Origin: Chloroflexota bacterium | Lineage (GTDB): Bacteria > Chloroflexota > Anaerolineae > UBA1429 | Assembly (NCBI GenBank): GCA_012729155.1 | Contig: JAAYDS010000053.1 | Location: 1-46,511 of the forward strand | Direction: 5' to 3' | DNA length: 46,511 nt | Part shown: in pieces, positions 32,833-40,943 of the stretch | Layout: each line of letters starts with the position of its first letter | Numbering within the stretch: position 1 is the first letter of the stretch | Program-made: the position numbers and the translations under genes | The notes under the pieces: model-generated | Told to the model about the DNA's origin: nothing | What the model saw: the letters and a program-made list of their open reading frames with translations, nothing else | The model's database searches: none

Positions 32833-33876
32833 GTGCGCCAGGCAGCGGTGATGTCTCAGTTTCTCAAGCGTTTTGCCGAACAGCATCCCCGGCTGGCTTT
32901 CAAGGGCATGCGGCAGCTGCGCGATGATGTGATGCCCCCCTATCAGCTGGTGCTGCGTGTGGCGCTGGGCCAGGGGCAACGCGAGGTCGATCTCTATATC
33001 GTGGTGCTGGGCGAGGGGCACCCCGACGATGTGCGTCGTGTGCTGGGGCAGCTTCAGCCTCTGCCGGCCGACGACGGGCGCACTGCACTGCAGGTCATGG
33101 TAGCGCCTCAACTGGCCGACGATGCACTGGCGCTCTGCTCGGCCGCCAACGTGGGCGCAATAGACCTGGCCGGCAACGCCTTGCTCGACGCGCCCGGCCT
33201 CTACTACTGCGTGTCGGGCCGAGACGCCGCCTCTGGGCGCAGGCGCGACGTGAGCGCGCCGTTTCGTGGCAAAGCCGAGCGCGTGGCACGGCGGCTGCTG
33301 CTCGAGCGGGGCCGTGACTGGACCATGCGCGAGCTGGCCGCTGCCGCCGAGACCAGCCTGGGCCTGGCCAGCATGACCACCACGGCGCTCGCCGCACAGC
33401 GGCTGGTGGCCAAGTCTCGCCAGGGCCTCAGTGCCCATGACCCCACCCTGTTGCTCGACGCCTGGGCCGAGGCGTACGATCTGCGGCGCAGCCCCTTTGT
33501 CATCTACCGCTCGACACTGGACATGGCCCAGATCGAGGTGCGTCTACGCGAGCAGGCCACAGCGCCCTACGCCCTGACCCTCTGGTCGGCCTATCGCCAT
33601 CTGATGGGGGAGAACGTGCGCGAGCGCTATCTGGCCCTTTTTTGGGCGGGGCCAACGTCGGCTGCTGAAGAGCTGCTGCACCTCAACCGGCGCGTGGGCA
33701 GTGCCTACCTGTTCCTTTTTCAACCCTATGACGAGAGTCTGCTCTGGGGCGCGCAGGCCGACGAGAGTGGTGTGATCAGCGTCAATCCGCTGCAACTCTA
33801 TCTCGACCTGGGCTCGGGCGACGAGCAAGAGCTGGCGCTGGCGCAACAGGTGCGGGCGCGTCTGCTGGGCTACTGA
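32833..33876 (+). CDS. AbiEi-like winged-helix protein
   Basis: A 347-residue soluble protein. An N-terminal region (1-130) is followed by DVSAPFRGKAERVARRLL, then RDWTMRELAAAAETSLGLASMTTTALAAQRLV (about 155-190), a winged-helix DNA-binding pattern, then HDPTLLLDAWAEAYDLRR and a C-terminal domain with YALTLWSAYRHL. This layout occurs in proteins related to the antitoxin (AbiEi) of type IV abortive-infection systems and in uncharacterised transcription regulators. No AbiEii-type nucleotidyltransferase toxin adjoins it. Start GTG 32833 has GAGGAGGT 7 bases upstream; ATG 32851 is an alternative. It overlaps the end of holA by 7 bases, tail to tail. Confidence 0.7.
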   Translation: MRQAAVMSQFLKRFAEQHPRLAFKGMRQLRDDVMPPYQLVLRVALGQGQREVDLYIVVLGEGHPDDVRRVLGQLQPLPADDGRTALQVMVAPQLADDALALCSAANVGAIDLAGNALLDAPGLYYCVSGRDAASGRRRDVSAPFRGKAERVARRLLLERGRDWTMRELAAAAETSLGLASMTTTALAAQRLVAKSRQGLSAHDPTLLLDAWAEAYDLRRSPFVIYRSTLDMAQIEVRLREQATAPYALTLWSAYRHLMGENVRERYLALFWAGPTSAAEELLHLNRRVGSAYLFLFQPYDESLLWGAQADESGVISVNPLQLYLDLGSGDEQELALAQQVRARLLGY

Positions 33877-34871
33877 CGGATGCTGGCCGACCGCTGGCAG
33901 ATGCGCAGCGTCAGCAGCTCTAGCGCCAGGGGCGGGTCCATCTTGCCGGTCTTGATCTCTTCATCGGTTTGGGCGATGCGCTCCATGATGTCATCCAGCT
34001 CGTCTGGCGCAAACCGTGGCGCCTGGGCCAGCAGCTTGTCGAGTGCAAAGCGATGGCGCACCCCCAGGCGTTCACCGATGGCGCCATGTGGCAGCCCGTC
34101 TCGGCTCAGCTCTTGGGCGCCGATCAGCAGGCGCACCTGGCGGGCGATCATGGTGAGGATGTACAACTCGTTCGCGCCGTCGCCGAGCAAGCGCTCGAGT
34201 TCGTCCAGCGCCTGGCGCGGGCGGCGCTGCCCCAGTGCATCGACCAGGGCAAAGATGTTGGCCTCGATGGATGCCGGGGTCAGCTCATGCACCATCTCGG
34301 TGCTGACCTCGCCGGCATAGCCGGCGCGCGCAGCCAGCTTTTGCAGCTCTTGATCGAGGGCGCGGCGGTCGGCGCCCACCTGCTCGATCAGCAGCGTTAC
34401 GGCCGCCGGCGCCAGTCGCACGCCCAGAGCCTCGCCGTGCTCGGCCAGCCAGCGTTGCAGGCGGGTGCGGCCGTCTGGCGAGCGCAGATCGATCGGCTCA
34501 CAGAGGATGATCTTGGCGGCGGGCAACGTCTTCGACAATGCCAGCAGCGGATGTCTCGCTGGCAGGCGCTCCTCTTCAACCAGGGCCAGATCGGTGGTGG
34601 GCGGCAGGCCAGGCAGGTAGTCGAGCAGCTGAGCTAGCTCGTCGCCAGTGCGCGTAAGCCGCTTGAGCAGCCCCTCGACCACCAGCAACCGTCGGTCGGT
34701 GAGAAAGGGCAGCGTGCTGCATTCGTTGAGCAGCTCTCGCATCACGACCTTGCGGCCGTCAAGACGTGTGACGTTTAGCTCGCCCAGCCCGGCCTGCATG
34801 GTCTGCTCACGCAGGCGCGCCACCTCTTGAGCGCGGCCATATTCGTCTTGGCCGTGGATCAGATAGAGCAT
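33870..34871 (-). CDS. holA: DNA polymerase III delta subunit HolA
   Basis: A 333-residue clamp-loader subunit that opens the beta clamp. Family pattern: MLYLIHGQDEYGRAQEVARLREQ at the start, FLTDRRLLVVEGLL (beta-binding-like element), LLIEQVGADRRALDQELQKLAARAG, then FALVDALGQRRPRQALDELERLL and QVRLLIGAQEL in the C-terminal collar. HolA is AAA+-fold but lacks a functional P-loop, as expected. It starts at ATG 34871, 3 bases after the DUF6391 gene, and its stop overlaps the AbiEi-like gene end. Confidence 0.9.
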   Translation of the reverse strand: MLYLIHGQDEYGRAQEVARLREQTMQAGLGELNVTRLDGRKVVMRELLNECSTLPFLTDRRLLVVEGLLKRLTRTGDELAQLLDYLPGLPPTTDLALVEEERLPARHPLLALSKTLPAAKIILCEPIDLRSPDGRTRLQRWLAEHGEALGVRLAPAAVTLLIEQVGADRRALDQELQKLAARAGYAGEVSTEMVHELTPASIEANIFALVDALGQRRPRQALDELERLLGDGANELYILTMIARQVRLLIGAQELSRDGLPHGAIGERLGVRHRFALDKLLAQAPRFAPDELDDIMERIAQTDEEIKTGKMDPPLALELLTLRICQRSASIRQ

Positions 34872-34874
34872 GGC

Positions 34875-35357
34875 TTAGCCCTCATAGATGGCGACGCGAT
34901 GCCGCACTCGCCCATGCAGCACCTTACGTTGGGCAGGCGCCAGATCGAGGCCCTGTACATCGGCGTCGGTGGTGAGCCGCGCCTGCGCCAGCTCGCCCAG
35001 AGGTTGCGCTGCCCCCAGCGCCAGGGTCATCAGTAGGGCGGCCAGAGCGCCACGCCGAGCGGGGTGGCGTCGTGACAGTGCCAGCCAACCCGCCAGCAGG
35101 GCCAGCAGGCCGCCCACGGCCAGGTTGGTGCCGCAGTTAGGGTGCACCGCCAGGTTCGCCTGGCCGTTCTGCAGCCGACCCAGGGCCTGTCGAGCGGCCG
35201 TATCGATGGCGGCGGTGTCTGCATCGCCATACAGGGTAAAGCCGCGTGGGTCGCTGCGGCCCAACAGCCGCCCTCGCACGGCCTGACGAGGCAGCAGGTG
35301 CAAAGTGGCATGTTCGATGGCGTGCACGCGACGGGCCCGTTGCAGCAGGTTTGGCAT
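34875..35357 (-). CDS. DUF6391 family membrane protein
   Basis: A 160-residue protein. The signature is VHAIEHATLHLL near the start, GRSDPRGFTLYG, then HPNCGTNLAVGGLLALLAGWLAL. Two hydrophobic helices follow (about 78-98 and 105-120). The conserved EHA and H-x-x-C residues suggest a metal site, but the function is unknown. Cotranscribed with holA, 3 bases upstream of it. ATG 35357 has AAGGA about 10 bases upstream. Confidence 0.8.
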   Translation of the reverse strand: MPNLLQRARRVHAIEHATLHLLPRQAVRGRLLGRSDPRGFTLYGDADTAAIDTAARQALGRLQNGQANLAVHPNCGTNLAVGGLLALLAGWLALSRRHPARRGALAALLMTLALGAAQPLGELAQARLTTDADVQGLDLAPAQRKVLHGRVRHRVAIYEG

Positions 35358-35388
35358 TGGCGCGCTTCCTTATCGCTATGATAGTTGC

Positions 35389-35397
35389 AGTATACCA
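35389..35397 (-). promoter_or_regulatory. Extended -10 promoter element for DUF6391-holA
   Basis: On the minus strand TGGTATACT, an extended -10, about 32 bases before the ATG at 35357; the -35 is poor. Confidence 0.4.
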
Positions 35398-35425
35398 CGC
35401 TGGCGGGGCATGCTCATGGCAGCGC

Positions 35426-35454
35426 TTGCCGACGTCTGGTTGCCGCTCTATAAT
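35426..35454 (+). promoter_or_regulatory. Promoter of the metallophosphoesterase gene
   Basis: TTGCCG (35426-35431), 17 bases, TATAAT (35449-35454), 27 bases before the ATG at 35482. It excludes the longer frame starting at 35305. Confidence 0.65.
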
Positions 35455-35481
35455 CGCGCTGCAACGCGATGGGAGGGGCCC

Positions 35482-36885
35482 ATGCCAGACACCAAGATCG
35501 TCATGAGCGATCTACACCTCGGCGCCGGCTCATATGATGGGCGCAATCGGCTCGAGGACTTTGACCAGGATGACCACTTTGCGGCGCTGTTGGGGCGTCT
35601 CGCTGAAGAGAGCGATGCCACCGGCCAGGGCATGGAGCTGGTATTTGCGGGCGATGCGTTCGATCTGCTGCAGGTGCCTGCTTTGCCACCCGACGAGTAC
35701 ATGCCCGATGCCACGCACCCGACCAGTGTCTATCTGGCCAGTTCGTCCGAGGCCTCGCGCCTCAAGATGGCCCTGGTCATCGCCGGGCACCCGACGTGGT
35801 TCAGCGCTTTGAGCCGCTTTATCAGCGATGGGCAGCCAGTGCGCCGGGTGACCTTTATCAAGGGCAACCATGACGTCAATCTGCACTGGGCCGGCGTCCA
35901 AGACGCTATTCGTCAGGCGCTCGATGCCACCGCGGGGCGGCGGGCGGCCTGTGTGCGCTTTCTCGAGCGACGGCTGCTGCGCGATGGCGTATACATCGAG
36001 CACGGCAACCAGTACCTCGAGCGCGTCAACTGCTTTCCAGACTTTGTGGAGCCCCACGATCCCGACAACCCCGAAGAGCTCTACCTCCCCGCCGGATCGC
36101 GCTTTGTATGTCGCTTTTTCAACCGGCTCGAGCGCCAGCATTACTGGCTCGATGGCGTCAAGCCGCTCACGGCGCTGATCTGGTATCTCTTTGCGCTGGA
36201 CTTTCGGCTGGCCATCAATGCGTTGGGGGCGTTGGTACGCGAGGCGCCCTCGCTCGTGTTGGGCAGCCTGCCTATCACCTGGGCCGTCACCAACCAGGTT
36301 GAGGCGCTGGACGACATTCAGGCGAACCTGGCCAATCCGCTAGAGATGGGCACCCTGGAGCGGCAAACCGATCGGCGAGGCGGCTTTTATGCCCGTGTGT
36401 CAGATGCGTTGGCGCTCTACGGCGTGCCGCGCGGGCTGGCCCAGGCGGCGGCTGATCCCGAAGACTATACGGCGCTGCCGCGCGCCTGCGCCGAAGAGGC
36501 CGCACAGCGCTCGCGGCTGATGGACGTGGCGCGGGCCAAGCTGCATCAAGAGGACGTGCGCGTGGTCATCATGGGGCACACCCACGAGGCCTGCCATCAT
36601 GACCTGGGTGAGGACTGCGCTTACCTTAACTGTGGCAGCTGGACGTGGCTGCGCGACTTTGCCGGCGAAGACTATCAGGCCTGGCGTCGGCTGGTGCGCT
36701 TTCCCGAGACCTATACATCGCAGCGTCGGCTTACCTATGTGCGCGTCGACTATGGCGAGGATGGCTTGCCCGTGCCGTCGCTGCAGACCTATCAGACAGC
36801 GGCCGAGCCCCGTGGTCTGCTGAACTGGCTGCAACGCGTCACACCTGGGCGGCCTGAGCCCGCCGCTGAGGACGCCGGGCGCTAA
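35482..36885 (+). CDS. Metallophosphoesterase (calcineurin-like)
   Basis: A 467-residue calcineurin-like phosphoesterase with the full dimetal motif set: SDLHLG (D10, H12), GDAFD (about 56-60), GNHD (about 130), an H in EHGNQY and GHTHEA (about 360). A long helical insert (about 195-315), with hydrophobic LTALIWYLFALDFRLAINAL, lies between GNHD and GHTH, so the protein may bind membranes. The substrate cannot be told from sequence; UDP-diacylglucosamine hydrolase (LpxH) or nucleotide phosphoesterases are possible relatives. GGGAGG lies just ahead of the ATG. It overlaps the Nif3-GNAT gene end by 4 bases. Confidence 0.85.
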   Translation: MPDTKIVMSDLHLGAGSYDGRNRLEDFDQDDHFAALLGRLAEESDATGQGMELVFAGDAFDLLQVPALPPDEYMPDATHPTSVYLASSSEASRLKMALVIAGHPTWFSALSRFISDGQPVRRVTFIKGNHDVNLHWAGVQDAIRQALDATAGRRAACVRFLERRLLRDGVYIEHGNQYLERVNCFPDFVEPHDPDNPEELYLPAGSRFVCRFFNRLERQHYWLDGVKPLTALIWYLFALDFRLAINALGALVREAPSLVLGSLPITWAVTNQVEALDDIQANLANPLEMGTLERQTDRRGGFYARVSDALALYGVPRGLAQAAADPEDYTALPRACAEEAAQRSRLMDVARAKLHQEDVRVVIMGHTHEACHHDLGEDCAYLNCGSWTWLRDFAGEDYQAWRRLVRFPETYTSQRRLTYVRVDYGEDGLPVPSLQTYQTAAEPRGLLNWLQRVTPGRPEPAAEDAGR

Positions 36886-38219
36886 CGTCGACCGTTGGTG
36901 GCCCGCCAGGCCTCGAGCTCGGCCAGCACACGCTGCCACACCTGTTCAGAGGCGAGCTCATCGGGGTGTGGCTCAAAGCCCATGCGCAGGTAAGCGGCTA
37001 CGGCCTGTTTGCGCCAACTCTGGGTATGCAGCATCGCCTGGCCAAAGCCGCGCGCTTTGAGACGGTGCAACCCGGCCAGCGTGATGGCCTTGCCTAAACC
37101 GGCGCCGCGCTCGTCGCGACGCACGCCCAGCCAGTGCAACATACCCATGGTGTGGTCGCGACCCTGCCAGGCGCCCACGGCCGCTACTGGTCGATCGCCC
37201 CGCCAGATGATCTGGATGAACGATGGCTCAAAGATGGGGTCATCGAACGCGTCTCGGAACCAGGCCTCGTCGGCGCCCCCGTTAAAGCACGAATGGTTCA
37301 TCACCTCGAGGTAGGCCCATAGCTCATCCTCGCGCATCGAGCGCAGTGCGTAGCCGGCTGGCAGTTCGACCGGGGGCAGGGCATCGAGGGTTGGGCGCAG
37401 CATGCGCAGTCCTTGCTCGTTCGAGTGCTGGTGCGCCAGAATCTCAAACGTGCAGGTGCGCCCCACATTGTGCACCGGTGTACCTGGGAACTGCTGCTGC
37501 AGATAGGCTGCCATCTTGCGCACACCCGGTATCTCGGCCACCGCATGGTTGACGGTCAGCAGCGGCACGCCCATATCGGCCAGATAGGACCCCTCACGCC
37601 ACTGTGAGATGCCGTCGTCGGTGGCCAGGATGGCGTCGGCGCCCATCGTCAGCATGGCCTGCGCACTGGTAATGGCGCCCGTGCCGATGCCCACCCGCGA
37701 CACCATCTGATCTTTGGCGCCCGAGAAGAGCACCGCCTGTTGCCCCAGCCGGCGCACACGTTCGAGCACCATGGTCACCAGCTCCCAGGCCGTGACGCGG
37801 GGGATGGCCAGCACGCGATGAAAGTCGTCGGCGGCCACAACGGGACCGATGCCCAAGTAGTCTGCCCAGGCGTCGGGGATGCCGATTTTGGGGAAGCGAT
37901 CCCACACGTCATGGCAGCGATAGACCACCATACCGGTGCGCTCGAGCCAGGCGCGCTTGGCGCGGGCAGGTGGGGTGGCGAGGGCCTGCGGGTCGCGATC
38001 CCAGTGGTCGTAAAAGGTGGGCTCGTGGGTGATGAACAGGTTGCAGCCCAGGGCGTGGGCCTCTTCAACGGCCGCTTGGAGCGACTGCCAGCCCACGGCA
38101 ATGCCCGTCACCGGCGTGTCGGGCGAGCCCGCCTTGAAGGCGTCGACCGATCGCTCCCAGTCGACCCAGGTGCCCTGTGTTTGCAGCAACTCGGCCACAT
38201 GACGCGCCAACAGTGTCAT
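36882..38219 (-). CDS. Nif3-like (DUF34) protein fused to a GNAT acetyltransferase
   Basis: A 445-residue two-domain protein. Residues 1-265 are Nif3-like (DUF34), a family that forms metal-binding hexamers: WQSLQAAVEEAHALGCNLFITHEPTFYDH with the metal-ligand histidines, then a second part ending VNHAVAEIPGVRKMAAYLQQ. Residues about 285-430 are a GNAT acetyltransferase: YALRSMREDELWAYLEVMN, acetyl-CoA binding VRRDERGAGLGKAI (R/QxxGxG/A loop) and YLRMGFEP. Nif3 proteins are thought to act on damaged metabolites or nucleotide-like substrates; fused acetylation is unusual. ATG 38219 has GGGAGG upstream. Transcribed away from the MFS pair. Confidence 0.85.
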   Translation of the reverse strand: MTLLARHVAELLQTQGTWVDWERSVDAFKAGSPDTPVTGIAVGWQSLQAAVEEAHALGCNLFITHEPTFYDHWDRDPQALATPPARAKRAWLERTGMVVYRCHDVWDRFPKIGIPDAWADYLGIGPVVAADDFHRVLAIPRVTAWELVTMVLERVRRLGQQAVLFSGAKDQMVSRVGIGTGAITSAQAMLTMGADAILATDDGISQWREGSYLADMGVPLLTVNHAVAEIPGVRKMAAYLQQQFPGTPVHNVGRTCTFEILAHQHSNEQGLRMLRPTLDALPPVELPAGYALRSMREDELWAYLEVMNHSCFNGGADEAWFRDAFDDPIFEPSFIQIIWRGDRPVAAVGAWQGRDHTMGMLHWLGVRRDERGAGLGKAITLAGLHRLKARGFGQAMLHTQSWRKQAVAAYLRMGFEPHPDELASEQVWQRVLAELEAWRATNGRR

Positions 38220-38245
38220 CGCTTTGACCTCCCGATAGTGAGAGC

Positions 38246-38273
38246 ATCATAGCCCGGCGCCTGTCGACGTCAA
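38246..38273 (-). promoter_or_regulatory. Promoter of the Nif3-GNAT gene
   Basis: TTGACG (38273-38268), 16 bases, TATGAT (38251-38246) on the minus strand, 26 bases before the ATG. Its -35 is only 10 bases from the -35 of the divergent MFS promoter. Confidence 0.55.
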
Positions 38274-38283
38274 CTGATGCCGA

Positions 38284-38312
38284 TTGGCGCGCGCTAGGCG
38301 CTGTGTTAGAAT
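38284..38312 (+). promoter_or_regulatory. Promoter of the tandem MFS genes
   Basis: TTGGCG (38284-38289), 17 bases, TAGAAT (38307-38312), 31 bases before the ATG at 38343. Confidence 0.6.
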
Positions 38313-38342
38313 GGCCGACAGCTAACGGCGGAGGGTGGGCAC

Positions 38343-39542
38343 ATGGCGACGGTGATTCGCCGGCTGCGTGGGGGCATTTGGACGGAGCACCTCATTACGC
38401 TGGCCGTTGCGACGTTCTTGCTCAACTTTGGCTCGGGCCTGTTGAATGGCGCCAGCACCAACTTTTTTGTGGTGACGCTGGGGATGACAGGCCAACAGGT
38501 GCTCTGGCTCGCCGGCTTGCGCGAGGTGCCCGGCCTGACGCTGATCTTTGTGGCCGCGCTGATCATGCACTGGCCGTTGCGCCGCCGCGCATTTATCTCG
38601 GTGTTGCTGATGGCCATCGGTTATGGCCTTTATGTGGTGATCAACTCGTTTGTGGCGCTGGTGGCCGTCGCCATCGTGGCGAGCTTGGGCTTTCACACCT
38701 GGCAGCCCTATCAGAGCGCCATCGCCATGTCGTTGACCACCAAAGATCGCTCGGGAGAGGTGATGGGGGCCATTTCCTCGGTGCGATCTCTGGCCTCGAT
38801 TGCGGGCATGGCGGTCATCGCTGCCATCTCGGCCCTGCTGCCAGACATGAACCTGCGCAACTATTTCGCCTCAGGGGCCCTGCTTATCCTCATCGCCGCC
38901 ATCTGGCTGTTGCGCCTGCCGCGTTCTGTGGGCGTCGACGAGCGCGAGATGCCGCGCATGTTGGTTCACCCGCGCTATTGGCTCTATTACGTGCTGACCT
39001 TTTTCGAGGGCTCACGCATGCAGGTATTTGGCACTTTTGGCACTCTGGTGCTGGTGCGTGATTACGGCCTGGGTGTCACCAAGATCAGCCTGGTGTTGTT
39101 GGCCAGCGCCATCGTTAACCTAGTGGCATCGCCCTATCTGGGCAAGCTGCTCGATCGGCTGGGCGAGCGTCTGACGTTGAGCGTGAGCTATGTGCTGCTG
39201 GCGTTCTGTTTTGTGGGCTATGCGACCTTTCACAACACCATCGCTCTGGCGGCGCTGCTGGTGTGTATCAACATGCTGGTGCTGATGAGTATGGGCCTGC
39301 AGACTTATGTCAACCGTATCGCGCCGGCCCGCGAGCTGACGCCCACGCTGTCGGCTGGCGTCAGCATCAACCACATCACCAGCGTGGGTATGTCGCTGGT
39401 GGCCGGTTTGCTGCTCGAGCGGCTGGGCTATGAGGCGCTCTGCTATGGCGCGGCCGCGCTGATCATGCTGTCGGTGCCCTTTGCCCTGGCTATTCGGCTG
39501 CCCAAAATGGTGCCCCAGCCTGCCGCGGTGACGGCCGAATGA
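38343..39542 (+). CDS. MFS transporter, first of a coupled paralogous pair
   Basis: A 399-residue major-facilitator transporter with about 12 hydrophobic segments. It shares with the next gene WLYYVLTFFEGSR, LLDRLGERLTLS (the DxxxxR-type loop motif) and TYVNRIAP..ELTPTLSAGVSINHITSVGM, showing duplication. Substrate unknown. ATG 38343 has GGAGGG 9 bases upstream and its stop overlaps the next start (ATGA). It is expressed from the promoter at 38284-38312. Confidence 0.87.
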   Translation: MATVIRRLRGGIWTEHLITLAVATFLLNFGSGLLNGASTNFFVVTLGMTGQQVLWLAGLREVPGLTLIFVAALIMHWPLRRRAFISVLLMAIGYGLYVVINSFVALVAVAIVASLGFHTWQPYQSAIAMSLTTKDRSGEVMGAISSVRSLASIAGMAVIAAISALLPDMNLRNYFASGALLILIAAIWLLRLPRSVGVDEREMPRMLVHPRYWLYYVLTFFEGSRMQVFGTFGTLVLVRDYGLGVTKISLVLLASAIVNLVASPYLGKLLDRLGERLTLSVSYVLLAFCFVGYATFHNTIALAALLVCINMLVLMSMGLQTYVNRIAPARELTPTLSAGVSINHITSVGMSLVAGLLLERLGYEALCYGAAALIMLSVPFALAIRLPKMVPQPAAVTAE

Positions 39543-40759
39543 GCCGCACTGCCGTGGCTGCCCGCCTCAAGGGAGCGTTTGGCAATAGCGAGTTTTGGAG
39601 CGCGCAGCTGATCTTGTTGGCGGCCTCGGGCTTTGCGGTCGCCTTTGGTGAGGGCATCATCAACAGCGCGCGGGCCAACTTTTTCGTCGATGTGATCGGC
39701 CTTAGCGGGAGCCAGGTGCTTTGGCTCGAGGGCCTGCGCGAGATCCCCGGCATTCTGCTCATCGTCATCGCTGCCATGCTGATGTATCTGCCAGCCACCA
39801 CACGAGCGGCTGTGGCCATCCTGATCATGGGCGTGGGCTTTATGCTCGAGGCGGCCACCAACTCTTTCTGGGGGCTGGTGGCCATGGCTGTGGTGGCCAG
39901 CACCGGTGCGCACGTGTGGATGCCGCTGCAAAACGTGCTCGGGTTTGCGGCGGTGCCCAAGCGCTATTCAGGGCGAGCTTTGGGGATGCTGCAGTCGGTG
40001 GCGGCGCTGGCGTCGATCGTGGGCATGGGCGCCATCGGTTTGGTGTCTGCCCTCAACAGCAGCACCTCGTTGCGGCTCTACTTTATCATTGGCGGCGCCT
40101 TTATCGTGGTGGGCGCCGTACTCTTGCTCAAGCTGCCGCGCACCCTGGGCGCCACGGCCGAACGCTCTCCGCGTGTGGTGCTCAAAGCACGCTACTGGCT
40201 CTATTATGTACTGACCTTCTTTGAGGGCTCGCGCAAGCAGGTGCTGCACACCTTTGGCACCCTCTATCTGGTAGACCAGTTCAAGCTGCCGGTGTGGCAG
40301 ATCAGTACGCTGCTGGTGCTGAGCTCAGTGGTCAACCTGGCTGCCAGCCCGGTGATGGGCGCGCTGGTCGATCGGCTGGGAGAGCGCAAGACGCTCTCGG
40401 GCAGCTATGCGGCCCTGGTGGTGTGTTGTGGCGCCTTTGCCGTGTTCGATCAGCCGCTGCTGCTGATGAGCATCTTTGTGGTGATGCGCATGTTGGTGCT
40501 GCTGGGCATGGGCCTCAACACCTACGTCAACCGCGTCGCCCCTCGCCAGGAGTTGGACCCAACCCTCTCGGCGGGCATCAGCATCAACCATGTCACCTCG
40601 GTGGGCATGCCCATTGTGGCGGGCCTGTTGCTGCCCTTGATCGGCTATCAGGGCGTGTTTGCGGGCACGGCGCTGCTGATTCTGCTGTCGATTCCCTTTA
40701 CCCTGGCAATCCGCATGCCGGCCGGCGAGGCACAGGTGGCTGCTGCCCCGGCTGAGTAG
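39539..40759 (+). CDS. MFS transporter, second of a coupled paralogous pair
   Basis: A 406-residue paralogue of the preceding gene, with matching FFEGSR, LVDRLGERKTLS and TYVNRVAPRQEL..TLSAGISINHVTSVGM segments and about 12 membrane helices. Start ATG 39539 overlaps the upstream stop by 4 bases. The genes may act independently or together; the coupling is suggestive only. N-terminal sequence differs markedly from its partner before about residue 25. Confidence 0.87.
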   Translation: MSRTAVAARLKGAFGNSEFWSAQLILLAASGFAVAFGEGIINSARANFFVDVIGLSGSQVLWLEGLREIPGILLIVIAAMLMYLPATTRAAVAILIMGVGFMLEAATNSFWGLVAMAVVASTGAHVWMPLQNVLGFAAVPKRYSGRALGMLQSVAALASIVGMGAIGLVSALNSSTSLRLYFIIGGAFIVVGAVLLLKLPRTLGATAERSPRVVLKARYWLYYVLTFFEGSRKQVLHTFGTLYLVDQFKLPVWQISTLLVLSSVVNLAASPVMGALVDRLGERKTLSGSYAALVVCCGAFAVFDQPLLLMSIFVVMRMLVLLGMGLNTYVNRVAPRQELDPTLSAGISINHVTSVGMPIVAGLLLPLIGYQGVFAGTALLILLSIPFTLAIRMPAGEAQVAAAPAE

Positions 40760-40784
40760 CGGTAGGGCGGTCTCTGGAGGTGCG

Positions 40785-40943
40785 ATGAGCGATTTGATGA
40801 GCACAGGCTGGTTCCGCGTGCTGGTGGCGCTGACGGTGCCGGTGCTGTGGGGCGTGGGCACGGCCTGGTTCTTTGAGCGACTGAACGCCCGCCGCGCTGC
40901 ACTCAAGGCCGCGCAGCGTGACGTTCATCAGGGGGGCGCGTGA
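40785..40943 (+). CDS. Small single-span membrane protein (52 aa)
   Basis: A 52-residue gene not usually picked up because of its size. ATG 40785 has GGAGG 4 bases upstream. It encodes MSDLMSTGWFRVLVALTVPV, one transmembrane helix (about 9-31), then a charged C-terminus (ERLNARRAALKAAQRD). The stop TGA overlaps the next gene's GTG (GTGA), so it is coupled to the TauE/SafE permease. No family recognised; it could be a small accessory of the transporter. Confidence 0.7.
   Translation: MSDLMSTGWFRVLVALTVPVLWGVGTAWFFERLNARRAALKAAQRDVHQGGA

Noticed and set aside
32833-33876. A complete AbiE toxin-antitoxin pair
   Set aside because: The neighbouring genes are rsfS and holA; no nucleotidyltransferase toxin is present.
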